Shown here: in pieces, positions 36,074-47,216 of the stretch
Layout: the number at the start of each line of letters is the position of its first letter
Numbering within the stretch: the first letter of the stretch is position 1
DNA from: Parvibaculum sp040216885
GTDB taxonomy: Bacteria; Pseudomonadota; Alphaproteobacteria; Parvibaculales; Parvibaculaceae
DNA length: 64,000 nt
NCBI GenBank assembly: GCA_040216885.1
Contig: JAVJOG010000022.1
Location: 1-64,000 of the forward strand
Direction: 5' to 3'
The notes under the pieces: model-generated
Database searches by the model: none
What the model saw: the letters and a program-made list of their open reading frames with translations, nothing else
What the model was told of the DNA's origin: nothing
Made by a program: the position numbers and the translations under genes

Positions 36074-37273
36074 ATGTCACAAAACCGTCACCAAACCGAT
36101 CCCGTCGTCATCGTCAGCGCGGCGCGCACGCCGATGGGCGGTTTTCAGGGCGCGCTTTCGGGCCTCACGGGGCCGGAGCTTGGTGCCGCGGCGGTCAGGG
36201 GCGCGGTGGCGCGGGCATCGCTCGGGCCGCAGGACGTCGATGAGGTGTTGATGGGCTGCGTGCTCTCGGCCGGAGCGAAGCAGGCGCCGGCGCGGCAGGC
36301 GGCGCTGAAGGCGGGCCTCGACGAAAAGACGCCCTGCACGACCGTCAACAAGATGTGCGGCTCGGGCATGAAGGCCGTGATGATGGCGCATGACGCAATC
36401 GTCGCCGGTCACGGCGATATCGTCGTCGCGGGCGGTCTCGAAAGCATGACCAACGCGCCTTACCTGCTGCCGAAGGCGCGGGGCGGGTTGAGGCTCGGGC
36501 ATGGCGAGATCAAGGATCATATGTTCCTCGACGGTCTCGAAGATGCCTATGAAGGCCGCCTGATGGGCTCCTATGCGGAGGACACAGCACAGCATTACCA
36601 GTTCACGCGCGACGCGCAGGACGCCTATGCGATGGAGTCCCTGAAGCGGGCCAAGCATGCGGTCGAGGGCGGCACGTTCGCACCGGAAATCGTGACCGTC
36701 AGCGCGCCGGGCCGCAAAGGTGCGGTTGAGGTCGTGCAGGACGAGCAGCCGCTGACAGCGGATGCGTCGAAGATCCCTATGCTGAAGCCTGCCTTCGCCA
36801 AGGACGGGACGGTGACGGCGGCGAATTCAAGCTCGATTTCGGACGGCGCGGCGGCCCTCGTGCTGATGCGGTTGTCGGCGGCCGAAAAGCGCGGCCTTGC
36901 ACCGCTTGCCGCCATTCGCGGTCATACGATGCATGCGCAGGCGCCGGCCTGGTTTTCGACCGCGCCGGTCGGTGCAATCTCGAAGCTGCTGGACCGCACC
37001 GGCTGGACGACGAAGGATGTCGATCTGTGGGAGGTCAACGAAGCCTTCGCCGTCGTCGCCATGGCGGCGATCAAGGAACTCAACCTCAGCCACGACAACA
37101 TGAACATCTACGGCGGCGCCTGCGCGCTGGGTCATCCGATTGGCGCTTCGGGCGCGCGCATCCTCGTGACGCTGCTCAATGCCCTGCAGCAGACCGGCGG
37201 CAAGCGCGGTGTCGCCTCGCTCTGCATCGGCGGAGGCGAGGCAACGGCGGTTGCGGTGGAGCGGCTGAACTAG
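36074..37273 (+). CDS. Acetyl-CoA acetyltransferase (thiolase)
   Basis: Condenses or cleaves acyl-CoA. The 399-aa protein has the acyl-enzyme Cys95 in TVNKMCGSGMK, His in GHPIGASGAR and the second catalytic Cys in SLCIGGGEATA. It fits the biosynthetic/degradative acetoacetyl-CoA thiolase group; which pathway it serves is not shown by the neighbours. Tail-to-tail 4-bp overlap with the next gene. Confidence 0.93.
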   Translation: MSQNRHQTDPVVIVSAARTPMGGFQGALSGLTGPELGAAAVRGAVARASLGPQDVDEVLMGCVLSAGAKQAPARQAALKAGLDEKTPCTTVNKMCGSGMKAVMMAHDAIVAGHGDIVVAGGLESMTNAPYLLPKARGGLRLGHGEIKDHMFLDGLEDAYEGRLMGSYAEDTAQHYQFTRDAQDAYAMESLKRAKHAVEGGTFAPEIVTVSAPGRKGAVEVVQDEQPLTADASKIPMLKPAFAKDGTVTAANSSSISDGAAALVLMRLSAAEKRGLAPLAAIRGHTMHAQAPAWFSTAPVGAISKLLDRTGWTTKDVDLWEVNEAFAVVAMAAIKELNLSHDNMNIYGGACALGHPIGASGARILVTLLNALQQTGGKRGVASLCIGGGEATAVAVERLN

Positions 37274-37665
37274 GCGGCGGCACGTCCGAGCGACGCCTTC
37301 ACATGCTCGGCCAGTGCGATCAGGCCGTTCAGCGGACGGATCAGCACTTCGATATGGCTCATCCGGCCGTCCGTGTCGACTGTGATCCGGTCAATGCCCT
37401 TCAGCTTCGTCTCGCCGATTCGCGACTCGAATTCGAGAATGATCTCGTTGCCGTCGATCCATTCCTTCGTGTAGGTGAAGTCCTCGAAACCGGCGACGAC
37501 CGTGGTCAGAATGGCGATCACATAATCCTTCGAGGTCTTCGGCTTGTAGAAGGCGGGGGAGGAGATCGTCGCGCCGTCGGCGACAATGGTCTGCAACAGC
37601 GCCGGATCGTGGTTCTCGACATAGGCGTACCAGCGGGTCAGAAAGGTCTGGGCGGGATCGCTCAT
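37270..37665 (-). CDS. NTF2-fold (SnoaL-like) protein
   Basis: A 131-aa protein, MSDPAQTFLTRWYAYVENHDPALLQ, with the cone-like NTF2/SnoaL pattern (FxxxWxxYVExHD ... EWIDGNEIILEFESRIGETKLKG). Such proteins are ligand binders or small isomerases; no catalytic residue is evident. ATG with AGGAG upstream. The promoter region is shared with the divergent DUF1489 gene and contains a perfect operator-like palindrome. Confidence 0.75.
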   Translation of the reverse strand: MSDPAQTFLTRWYAYVENHDPALLQTIVADGATISSPAFYKPKTSKDYVIAILTTVVAGFEDFTYTKEWIDGNEIILEFESRIGETKLKGIDRITVDTDGRMSHIEVLIRPLNGLIALAEHVKASLGRAAA

Positions 37666-37689
37666 CTGCAGGCTCCTGTCCGGTGCGTT

Positions 37690-37704
37690 TATAACGGTGT
37701 TATA
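37690..37704. promoter_or_regulatory. Operator-like palindrome TATAAC-N3-GTTATA
   Basis: A perfect 6-bp inverted repeat with a 3-base spacer lies midway (about 25 bp from each start) between the divergent NTF2-like and DUF1489 genes, overlapping where both promoters must be. Typical of a TetR- or MarR-type operator; no regulator gene is next to it. Confidence 0.55.
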
Positions 37705-37727
37705 GATTAAGAAGAGATAGCCCGTCA

Positions 37728-38162
37728 ATGCCTCTCCACCTGATCAAGCTGTGCGTCGGCGCAGAAGACATTGCAGATCTGGCGACATGGCAGATGGCCC
37801 GCCTCGCCGAAATGAAAAAGCGCCGGCAACCGCAGAAGCTCGTTCACGTCACGCGCATGGTACCGAAGCGAGCCGACGAAATTCTGGCCGGCGGCTCGCT
37901 CTATTGGGTGATGAAGGGCGTTATCCGGTGCCGTCAGCGGCTAATTGGTATCGAGCCGTTCAAGGATGCCGAGGGCATTGGCCGCTGCCGGCTGGTGCTC
38001 GACAAGGAGATCGTGGCGACACGCAGGCAGGAGCGGCGGCCCTTTCAGGGCTGGCGCTATTTCGAGTCCAAGGACGCGCCGCCCGACGTGAAGAAGGGCG
38101 ATCCCGGCACCGACATGCCCGACGAGATGCGGCGCGAACTGGAAGAACTCGGGCTGATCTGA
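37728..38162 (+). CDS. DUF1489 family protein
   Basis: A 144-aa protein (MPLHLIKLCVGAEDIADLATWQ) matching the alphaproteobacterial family DUF1489: HVTRMVPKRADEILAGGSLYWVMKGVIRCRQ and RPFQGWRYFESKDAPPD are its recognisable stretches, each here cut short. The fold and role are not established; a nucleic-acid or RNA-linked role has been proposed for similar proteins but is not shown here. Confidence 0.82.
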   Translation: MPLHLIKLCVGAEDIADLATWQMARLAEMKKRRQPQKLVHVTRMVPKRADEILAGGSLYWVMKGVIRCRQRLIGIEPFKDAEGIGRCRLVLDKEIVATRRQERRPFQGWRYFESKDAPPDVKKGDPGTDMPDEMRRELEELGLI

Positions 38163-38236
38163 CGCCCCGCGCGTCGGGGCGGGTGACAGGGCTTGCCGTC
38201 TGTGGTCGGCTTTGGAAAACGGAGCGGGGGAGAGCG

Positions 38237-39133
38237 ATGCGCCGGGATCTCGAATTCAAGACCGAAGACGGCGTGACGTTGCGCGGCTGGTTCTATCCGG
38301 CGAAAGGCGTGACTGGGCCTGCGCCCGCGGTCGTCATGGCGCATGGTTTTTCCGCCGTGAAGGAAATGTATCTCGACGATTTCGCCGCCTTCTTTTCCGA
38401 GGCCGGCGTTGCGGCGCTGGTCTATGACCATCGCAATCTCGGGGCGAGCGACGGCGAACCGCGCGGACATATCGATCCCAGACAGCAGATCGACGGCTAT
38501 CGCGACGCGATCAGCCATGCGCAGACGATGAAGGAAGTCGATCCGAACCGCATCGGCATCTGGGGATCGAGCTATTCGGGCGGGCATGTGCTGGTGGTCG
38601 CGGCGATCGACCGGCGGGTCAAATGCGTCATCGCGCAGGTGCCGCTGGTGGCCGGGCTCGAAACGGCGCGGCGGCTTATCCGGGGCGATCACTGGAAGGG
38701 CTTGCGCGCGGGTTTCGATGCCGACCGTATGGCGAGGATCGGCGGCGCGGCACCCGCTCGCGTGCCGGTCACGGCGCCGGAAGGCGAGCCTTCGGCCTTG
38801 CCGACCGCCGACACCTTTGAATTCTTTACGAAATTCAGCAAGGAGCGCCAGACACCGTGGCAGAACGAGGTAACGCTGCACTCGGTGGAGCTTTTCACCG
38901 AATACGAGCCCGGCATCTACATTCCGCGCATTTCACCGACGCCGCTGTTGGTGGTGGCGGCGCTTGAGGACCATCTGACGCCTTTCGACATGACGGCGGC
39001 AGCCTATGAAACGGCGCGGGAGCCCAAGAAGTTCCTGGCGCTGCCCTGCATGCATTTTGAGGCCTATACCGGGGATATGTTCGCGATGTCGGCGCCCGTG
39101 CAGCGCGACTGGCTGACGACGCATCTCAAGTGA
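38237..39133 (+). CDS. Alpha/beta hydrolase, acyl-peptidase/X-Pro-like
   Basis: A 298-aa cytoplasmic hydrolase with the nucleophile elbow GIWGSSYSGG, oxyanion region MAHGFSAVKEMYLDDFA, acid in LEDHLTPFD and His near the C-terminus (CMHFEAYTGD). It resembles the DltA/dienelactone-hydrolase-like group often annotated as acetylxylan esterase or alpha/beta hydrolase. ATG follows GGGGGAGAG. Substrate unknown. Confidence 0.85.
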   Translation: MRRDLEFKTEDGVTLRGWFYPAKGVTGPAPAVVMAHGFSAVKEMYLDDFAAFFSEAGVAALVYDHRNLGASDGEPRGHIDPRQQIDGYRDAISHAQTMKEVDPNRIGIWGSSYSGGHVLVVAAIDRRVKCVIAQVPLVAGLETARRLIRGDHWKGLRAGFDADRMARIGGAAPARVPVTAPEGEPSALPTADTFEFFTKFSKERQTPWQNEVTLHSVELFTEYEPGIYIPRISPTPLLVVAALEDHLTPFDMTAAAYETAREPKKFLALPCMHFEAYTGDMFAMSAPVQRDWLTTHLK

Positions 39134-39137
39134 GACG

Positions 39138-40004
39138 TCAGACCGGCATGTTATCGATCAAGCGCGTCTTGCCGATTTTCGCGGCGACCAGAATGCGGGC
39201 GGGGCCGGTCGGTTTGTCGTCCGGAAATGCGGCCAGCGAGGCAGCGTCGCGGATTTCAAGATAGTCGGGCTTGTCGAAACCGAGAGCGAGAATTCTTTCC
39301 GCGCCGGTTTTCGTTGCTTCGGAAATAGGTGTGCCGCCAGCAACACTTGCGGCCGTTTCCTTCAGGATCACATTCAATCGGCCGGCCGCCTTTCGTTCGG
39401 CCGGCGTCAGGTAAACATTGCGCGACGACATGGCGAGGCCGTCGGCTTCGCGCATGATCGGGCCGCCGAGAATTTCGACCGAAATGTCGAGATCGGCGAC
39501 CATGCGGCGGATCACCATCAATTGCTGCCAGTCCTTTTCGCCGAAGATTGCGATATCGGGCATGGTGCGCAGGATCAGTTTGGCAACGACCGTCGCGACG
39601 CCGGCGAAATGCGTGGGCCGGAACTGTCCTTCGAGCGGCTCGGAGACGCCGCTGAGCGAAATCGTCGTCGAGAAGCCTTGCGGGTACATATCCGCGGCAT
39701 CAGGCGCGAAAATCAGGTCGGCCTTGCCTTCAAGCTTCGCCGCATCCGCTGCCTCGGTGCGTGGATAGGCCGAGAAGTCCTCATGCGGTGCGAATTGCGT
39801 CGGGTTGACGAAGATCGAAACGACGACACGCGCCGCCTTTTCCCGCGCGAGATCGACCAGCGACAGATGCCCCTCGTGAAGCGCGCCCATCGTCGGCACC
39901 AGCGCGACGGTTTCATCTCTCGTGCGCCATTCGGCGACGGCGGCGCGGAGATCGGCGGCGTTACGGGCGACGGGGATTTTGTGGCTCGCGGTGTCGAGCG
40001 GCAT
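39138..40004 (-). CDS. panC: Pantothenate synthetase
   Basis: Joins pantoate and beta-alanine with ATP to make pantothenate. The 288-aa protein has PTMGALHEGHLSL with the HxGH motif, FVNPTQF, GEKDWQQL and GLAMSSRNVYL (the KMSKS-like loop). ATG 40004 has CAGGAGAAC upstream. panB is not adjacent. Confidence 0.95.
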   Translation of the reverse strand: MPLDTASHKIPVARNAADLRAAVAEWRTRDETVALVPTMGALHEGHLSLVDLAREKAARVVVSIFVNPTQFAPHEDFSAYPRTEAADAAKLEGKADLIFAPDAADMYPQGFSTTISLSGVSEPLEGQFRPTHFAGVATVVAKLILRTMPDIAIFGEKDWQQLMVIRRMVADLDISVEILGGPIMREADGLAMSSRNVYLTPAERKAAGRLNVILKETAASVAGGTPISEATKTGAERILALGFDKPDYLEIRDAASLAAFPDDKPTGPARILVAAKIGKTRLIDNMPV

Positions 40005-40100
40005 GGCGGGTTCTCCTGAGGTCGCGCGGAAGATAGCGGCAGGGCCCGGCGACATCAATCGACTGGTGGTTTCGGGCGTTTGTCGCCTTATATCAAGAAG

Positions 40101-40394
40101 ATGAAACGGATTGTCGCCACCGCGCTGGCTGCCTCGCTCGCTGTTCCGGCGGCCGCCGAAACGTCGATCTTCACCGATGTTGGGGCACCGAAGATCGTTG
40201 AGCCTCAGGGGCCGCGCGTCGCACCGCTCAAAACCTGGGTGCCGGGCCATCACAGCGAGCATGGCGGCTGGGTACGGGCCCATGAGCGCGAGGGCGGACC
40301 TGTGCCGCTGCCGCCGCCGGGCCAGAAATCACGCGGCTATGTTCCCGGCCACTATGACGAAGACGGTGCATGGGTGCCGGGGCATTCGGAATAA
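40101..40394 (+). CDS. Small secreted protein with WVPGH repeats
   Basis: A 97-aa protein with a signal peptide (residues 1-20, ending PAAAE) and three short repeats ending in VPGH: TWVPGHHSEHGGWV, GYVPGHYDEDGAWV and WVPGH near the C-terminus. Such Trp/His/Pro-rich repeats occur in unnamed envelope proteins (YXWQ-type). Function unknown; the histidines could bind metal. It ends 2 bp from the alcohol dehydrogenase gene, tail to tail. Confidence 0.65.
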   Translation: MKRIVATALAASLAVPAAAETSIFTDVGAPKIVEPQGPRVAPLKTWVPGHHSEHGGWVRAHEREGGPVPLPPPGQKSRGYVPGHYDEDGAWVPGHSE

Positions 40395-40395
40395 G

Positions 40396-41574
40396 TCAGG
40401 CGAGTTTGCCTTCAATCGCCCTTGCGAACAGATCTTCATAGACCGGCACGCTCATCGGCAGCGGGTTGCCGCCGGTGCAGGGGTCTTCGAGTGCCATGGC
40501 TGCCAGTTGCGGAATGATGCCGCTGTCGATGCCGATCTCGTTCAGCGTATTCGGAATGCCGATCTCTTCACGCAATGCCAGAACCCAGTCCACGAAGCCT
40601 TTGAAACTGCGGTCTTTCAGGGCGAGATAGTTGGCGGCCGCGACGATCTTTTCCTCGATAGCCTTGCGGTTGTGCAGCAGCACGTAAGGCATCACGACCG
40701 CATTGGTGAGACCGTGATGGGTTCCGCGCAACGACGAGCAGGGATGGCTCATCGCATGCATCGAACCAAGCCCCTTCTGGAAAGCCGTCGCACCCATCGA
40801 CGAGGCGGCAAGCATGAACGAACGTGCCTCGACATTGCTGCCGCGCTTGACAGCCTCTGGTAGCCACTCCTTGCAAAGCCGCATGCCTTCGAGCGAAACG
40901 CCCTGCGCCAGCGGATGCCAGAAGGGTGCGCAATAGGCTTCGAGATTGTGAGACAGCGCATCCATGCCGGTGGCCGCCGTGATGTTCGGCGGCAGGCCGA
41001 TGGTCAGTTCGGGATCGCAGATCACGTCGACCGGCATCATCTTCGGGTGGAAGATGATCTTCTTGGTGTGGTCGCTCTCGTCGGTGATGACGGCGGCACG
41101 GCCGACTTCGGAGCCGGTGCCCGCCGTTGTCGGCACGGCGATGACGGGCGCGATGCCGTTCGGGTCGGCGCGTGTCCACCAGTCCTCGCGATCCTCATAG
41201 TCCCACATCGGCCGTGTCTGGCCGGACATGAAAGCGACGGCCTTGCCGGCGTCCATGGCGCTGCCGCCGCCGAAAACAATGACGCCGTCATGCTTGCCGC
41301 GCTGGAAGGCCTTCAGACCCAGTTCCACATCGGCGCTGACGGGGTTGGGATGCACGTCGGCGAAGAGCGCGGCAGCGAGACCGTTCCTTTCGAGGAGGGC
41401 CAGCGCCTCGGCGATCATCGGCAGCGGCTTCAGGCCGGGGTCGGTCACCAGCAACGGCCGTTCGATGCCGGCCGCGCCGCAGGCTTCGGCCAGTTCCTTG
41501 ATACGGCCCGCGCCGAAGCGCATTTTGGTCGGGAAGTTCCAATTGCCGACGAGACTGGGATAGGTATCGATCAT
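40396..41574 (-). CDS. Iron-containing alcohol dehydrogenase
   Basis: NAD-dependent alcohol oxidation or aldehyde reduction. The 392-aa protein has GGGSAMDAGK (cofactor), PTTAGTGSEV, and the iron ligands Asp in DPEL and three His in GMDALSHNLEAY, GSMHAMSH and GTHHGL. It is the third gene of a coupled operon: its ATG overlaps the aldehyde dehydrogenase stop (ATGA). In this context it may oxidise or reduce a gamma-glutamylated amino-alcohol; that is inference. Confidence 0.9.
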   Translation of the reverse strand: MIDTYPSLVGNWNFPTKMRFGAGRIKELAEACGAAGIERPLLVTDPGLKPLPMIAEALALLERNGLAAALFADVHPNPVSADVELGLKAFQRGKHDGVIVFGGGSAMDAGKAVAFMSGQTRPMWDYEDREDWWTRADPNGIAPVIAVPTTAGTGSEVGRAAVITDESDHTKKIIFHPKMMPVDVICDPELTIGLPPNITAATGMDALSHNLEAYCAPFWHPLAQGVSLEGMRLCKEWLPEAVKRGSNVEARSFMLAASSMGATAFQKGLGSMHAMSHPCSSLRGTHHGLTNAVVMPYVLLHNRKAIEEKIVAAANYLALKDRSFKGFVDWVLALREEIGIPNTLNEIGIDSGIIPQLAAMALEDPCTGGNPLPMSVPVYEDLFARAIEGKLA

Positions 41575-42961
41575 TTTGTTTGCGTTCTCAGGTGATAGCT
41601 CTTGGGGCGCGTCAGGCTTTCATAGCCGACGGGCGACAGCGTTGCGCCGCGGCCGGTGTTTTTGACGCCGGTCCAGGCGAGCGCGGGATCGAGATAGTCG
41701 CAGCGGTTGAGGAAGAACGTGCCTGTTTCGAGCCGGTTACCAAGCTTCTCGCCGGTTTCGACATCCTCGGTCCAGACAGACGCCGTCAGACCGTAGGGAC
41801 TATCGTTCATCAGTGCGACGGCTTCATCGTCCGACGACACCTTCATGATCCCGATCACGGGCCCGAAAGTTTCCTCGCGCATCACTTCCATCTGATGGTT
41901 GACGTTCACCAGTACCTCGGGACCGAGATAGGGCGAGCCTGGCCGCGAGGCCGGGAAATGTGCTTCGCCGATCAGCGCTTTCGCGCCACTGCGGACGGCC
42001 TGAGCGATCTGGCCGCGCACGAATGTGGCAGCGGAAGTGCGCACCATCGGGCCGACCGTCGTGTCGGAATCGAGCGGGTCGCCGAGCTTGTATTTTTTCG
42101 TCAGGTCGACGAAGCCTTCGACGAAATCGTCATAGACATCGGCGTGGACGTAAAGCCGCTCCTTGCCACAGCAGGACTGGCCGGAATTGAAATAAGCACC
42201 GTCAACCAGGTTTTCGACGGCGAAGGGGAGGTTGGCGTCGGCGCGGACATAGGCCGGATCCTTGCCGCCAAGTTCGAGCCCGATGCCGATGAAACGGTTG
42301 ACGGCGGCCTTCACAACGGCGCGGCCGCCTGCGACCGAGCCGGTGAACTGCACGAAATCGACGCGCGGATCGCCGATCGCTTGCTCGGTCATGTCGTGGC
42401 TCATGTGTATCGCCTGAAAGAGACCGTCCGGCGCGCCTGCCTTCTCGAAGGCCATCGCGAAGCGCTCGGCGCAGAGTGGCGTCTGGCCGGAATGTTTCAG
42501 GATGATCGCATTGCCGGCCATGATTGCCGGTACGACCGAATTGACCGCGATCAGGTAGGGGTAGTTCCATGCGGCAATGGCGAGCACGGTGCCGACCGGC
42601 TCGCGGCGGACCCAGCGGCGGAAGCCTTCCTTGGGACCTGCGTCGATGTCGGCCAGTGTCTTGGGTGCAATCCCGATCATGTAGCGCGCGCGCTCCTCGA
42701 AGCCGCGCAGTTCGCCGGCGCCATAGGCGACGGGGCGGCCCATCTGCCAGGCCAGTTCCGGTACGATTTCGTCTTTCATCGCGACGAAAGCTTCGGTGAA
42801 GCGGGTGCAGAGTGCCGCCCGTTCGGCGAGGGGAACGAGCTTCCATGCTGCCTGCGCCGCGCGTGAGGCATTCAGCGCGCCGTCGACTTCTGCCCAGGAG
42901 GCAAGCGGCCGTTCGGCATAGATGCTCCCGTCAACCGGAGAAATGACTTTCAGTGTGCCGC

Positions 42962-42965
<4 letters not shown>
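41571..42965 (-). CDS. NAD(P)-dependent aldehyde dehydrogenase
   Basis: The 464-aa protein has the general base Glu in LELGGKDPAYV, the catalytic cysteine in NSGQSCCGKE and the cofactor motif FTGSVAGGRAV. It is the middle gene: start overlaps the ligase stop and stop overlaps the iron alcohol dehydrogenase start. PuuC plays the matching step in putrescine catabolism, but the substrate here is not shown by sequence. Confidence 0.9.
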
Positions 42966-44329
<1,364 letters not shown>

Positions 44330-44544
44330 TCGAAATGACCCCTCGAGATTGCCGCTTCAGGGAGAGCGGCGGAATTGGCGTTTCGGTGCAAGTCCGACGG
44401 CCGAGCCGGTCGAGTGTAGCCGGACGGACGGGGGGGACCGCAAGAGCCGTGCTTTGCGGCGTTTCGGTGTTGGAACGGTTGACGCTCATGGCCGGACTAC
44501 CCACACTCCGCTCGCGATTCGAGCGGCTGGTTTTGCGGGGATAT

Positions 44545-45390
44545 ATGACTGAATCCGGGGGCGGGCGCCGGCCTGCCCATGTGATTGTTCTGGGCAATGA
44601 AAAGGGCGGGTCGGGCAAGACGACGACCGCCATGCATGTAATTGCGTTGCTGTTGCACGAGGGGCTGCGGGTGGGGTCGATCGACCTCGACGGGCGGCAG
44701 CGTTCGCTGACGCGCTATGTGGAAAACCGCCGGGCATGGGCCGATGCCGCGGGGGTCAAGCTCGTGATGCCCGACCACGAAGTGATTGCGCGCTCGGCGC
44801 TTGGAACGGTCAGCGAAGCTAATGCCGCGGATGAAGCGGCGCTCGATGCCGTCATGGCGCGGTTCTCGGCGGCGAACGATTTCATTGTCATCGACTGTCC
44901 GGGCAGCGACAATCATCTGTCGCGGCTCGGCCATGCCCGCGCGGATACGCTCGTTACGCCGATGAACGACAGTTTCGTCGATTTCGACCTGCTGGGGCGT
45001 GTCGACCCGCAGACTTACCGCATCAAGGGCCCTAGCGTTTACAGTGAAATGGTGTGGGAGAGCCGGAAGCGGCGGGCGGTGCACGACGGGGGCGAAATCG
45101 ACTGGGTGGTGATCCGCAACCGTCTGTCGCATCTCGACGCCAAGAACAAGCGCCGGGTCGAGGCAGTGCTTGACGCGCTCGCGAACAGGATCGGCTTTCG
45201 GACCGGGCCGGGCTTCGGCGAGCGCGTCATCTTTCGCGAGATGTTTCCTTCAGGCCTGACACTGCTCGATTTGCGGGAAGAGGGGGTTGAGGCGCCGATG
45301 TCGATGTCTCATGTCGCGGCGCGCGCCGAAGTGCGGGCGTTGATCGACGCTCTGGCATTGCCTGTCGAGGAACGGCGCTTGTCGGCCTAG
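44545..45390 (+). CDS. mipZ: MipZ, ParA-like division-plane positioning ATPase
   Basis: MipZ forms a gradient from the poles and blocks FtsZ assembly away from mid-cell in alphaproteobacteria. The 281-aa protein has the deviant Walker A GNEKGGSGKTT, VGSIDLDGRQRSLTRY, and PMNDSFVDFDLLG, a MipZ hallmark. ATG 44545 follows GCGGGG. The gene converges with the carboxypeptidase gene with a 4-bp overlap. Confidence 0.9.
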   Translation: MTESGGGRRPAHVIVLGNEKGGSGKTTTAMHVIALLLHEGLRVGSIDLDGRQRSLTRYVENRRAWADAAGVKLVMPDHEVIARSALGTVSEANAADEAALDAVMARFSAANDFIVIDCPGSDNHLSRLGHARADTLVTPMNDSFVDFDLLGRVDPQTYRIKGPSVYSEMVWESRKRRAVHDGGEIDWVVIRNRLSHLDAKNKRRVEAVLDALANRIGFRTGPGFGERVIFREMFPSGLTLLDLREEGVEAPMSMSHVAARAEVRALIDALALPVEERRLSA

Positions 45391-47015
45391 CCGCGGCCTT
45401 CGGCGTTGGCAGTCTGGGGCATGGCCCAGTTTGCCGGCGGAATGGCGATGCACGGAATGCTCTGACGTGCGAGACGACCGCAAGCGGTCTTTGCCGATGT
45501 TTCATTGTCGAAGCCGCCGAAGCGCGAACGATAGAGCGTACGATTGTCGGCGGTCTTGACCGGGATCGTGACCGGAACGGCGGTGCCGAGTTCACCCGGT
45601 GCGGCCCGAAGCGCCTTGCGGATGCTCCCCACAGCGTCGGCCTGATCGGCATAGGCGCCGATCTGGATGATCCATGTGCCATCGGGAATAAGAGGATCGC
45701 CCTCGCGCCATGACTGCATGGCGGCCGGTGCTGTGCGCGCGGGATCGAGCGCCGCTTCGCGGATCAACGGATTTGCCGCCGCGTCGGGGCTGATGCTGGC
45801 ATTTGCCGGCGCGACGAGGAAGTTGCCGATCTCGCGCCCTGCCTGGCGGCCCGCATCCTCGGCGGTGCGGAGTGCGGCCACGGCGTAGGCGGTGACATTG
45901 TCGACAGGCGCCGCAGTTTTTGCGGCGGCTGGCGCCGTTTCGGTGAGTGTCGCCGTCATGACAGGCAAAGGTGAGGGAAGAGGCGTCGCGGCGCCGGCGT
46001 CGCCTTCGGCGTTGATCCCACCGGCATTGGCGCTTTCGTCAACGGCCGCAGCAAGCTGGAGCATCGCCGCACGATCTTCCGCGGGAATGAGGCCGGCGGG
46101 AGCCTCAGGCCTTACAACCGGGACAGGCGGCGGGGTTGCCGCGATCTGCGTACGTCCGGTCTTCATCGCGATTGCCTGGGGGAATGCGCGATCCAGAATC
46201 GCGATCATCTGCTGGTCGCGCGACTTGGCTTTCTCGCCGCCGATGACGACGCCGATCAGGAACTTGTCGTCGCGTTCCACTGTTGCCGTCAGGTTGAACC
46301 CCGACGCATTGGTATAGCCGGTTTTGAGGCCTGTCGTGCCGCGATACTCACCCAACAGACGATTGTGATTTCGAATCCGGGACTTCCCCCAATTGAACTG
46401 CTCGGTGCTGAAGTAGTGGTAGTATTGCGGAAAATCCTTGTGCATACGCAATGCAAGCGTTGCCTGATCCCGTGCGGTCGTCATCTGCGCACTGTTAGGC
46501 AGCCCCGAAGCATTTTTGTAAGTCGTGCGCGTCATCCCCAGTTCGCGCGCCTTCTTTGTCATCAGCGTGGCGAAATTCGCCTCCGTGCCGGCGATGAAGG
46601 CACCTGCCGCCGATGCCACGTCGTTGGCGGAGCGCGTGACGAGCGCGAGGATCGCATCCTCGACGCTGATTGTCTGGCCGGGACGAAGACCGAGCTTGGA
46701 CGGCGGCTGGTTGGCGCCACGCTGGGTCATGGTGATGCGGGATTTGAGTGTGGCCTCGCCCTTTTCGAGCTTCTCGAAAAGGAGATAGAGCGTCATCACC
46801 TTGGTCAGAGAAGCCGGATAGCAAAGCTCGTCGGCACTGCGCGAATAGAGAATCTTGCCCGTGTGAGCATCCATCACGAGGGAAGCGGTTTTCGGCTTGG
46901 CGGCGTGAGCGGGGACAGCGGCCATGACCGCGAGCAGGACGGCTGCCATCACAATGGCGCCACCTCTGATTCCCTGAGAGATGCGCACGATACTCGCCAG
47001 CGCAGACCCCGACAT
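45387..47015 (-). CDS. D-alanyl-D-alanine carboxypeptidase with SPOR domain
   Basis: Trims the terminal D-Ala of peptidoglycan stem peptides. The 542-aa protein has a signal segment (about residues 15-37, ending PAHAAKP), active-site SLTK in YPASLTKVM, SAN in TRSANDV, and KTG in LKTGYT. A low-complexity Ala/Pro region follows and a C-terminal SPOR domain (about 455-535, TWIIQIGAYADQADA) that binds denuded septal glycan. The start is uncertain (ATG 47015 favoured). Its promoter region contains a CtrA-type site. Confidence 0.9.
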   Translation of the reverse strand: MSGSALASIVRISQGIRGGAIVMAAVLLAVMAAVPAHAAKPKTASLVMDAHTGKILYSRSADELCYPASLTKVMTLYLLFEKLEKGEATLKSRITMTQRGANQPPSKLGLRPGQTISVEDAILALVTRSANDVASAAGAFIAGTEANFATLMTKKARELGMTRTTYKNASGLPNSAQMTTARDQATLALRMHKDFPQYYHYFSTEQFNWGKSRIRNHNRLLGEYRGTTGLKTGYTNASGFNLTATVERDDKFLIGVVIGGEKAKSRDQQMIAILDRAFPQAIAMKTGRTQIAATPPPVPVVRPEAPAGLIPAEDRAAMLQLAAAVDESANAGGINAEGDAGAATPLPSPLPVMTATLTETAPAAAKTAAPVDNVTAYAVAALRTAEDAGRQAGREIGNFLVAPANASISPDAAANPLIREAALDPARTAPAAMQSWREGDPLIPDGTWIIQIGAYADQADAVGSIRKALRAAPGELGTAVPVTIPVKTADNRTLYRSRFGGFDNETSAKTACGRLARQSIPCIAIPPANWAMPQTANAEGRG

Positions 47016-47216
47016 CTTCCCGAAAACCCCTCTTGCCGGCAAATTCGGGTTAACCCGAACATGCCATTCCGACATCAACCCCAGCAAACTGTAGCGCCGG
47101 GACCACAGTTTGCGAAGGGGCTTTGGTCCGAAAACCACAAAAAATCTTATATTTCCCCGACGCTTGCGTTGATCGGCCCAAGATAAGCTGTAGGTGTTAC
47201 CATTTAATTAATAGCG

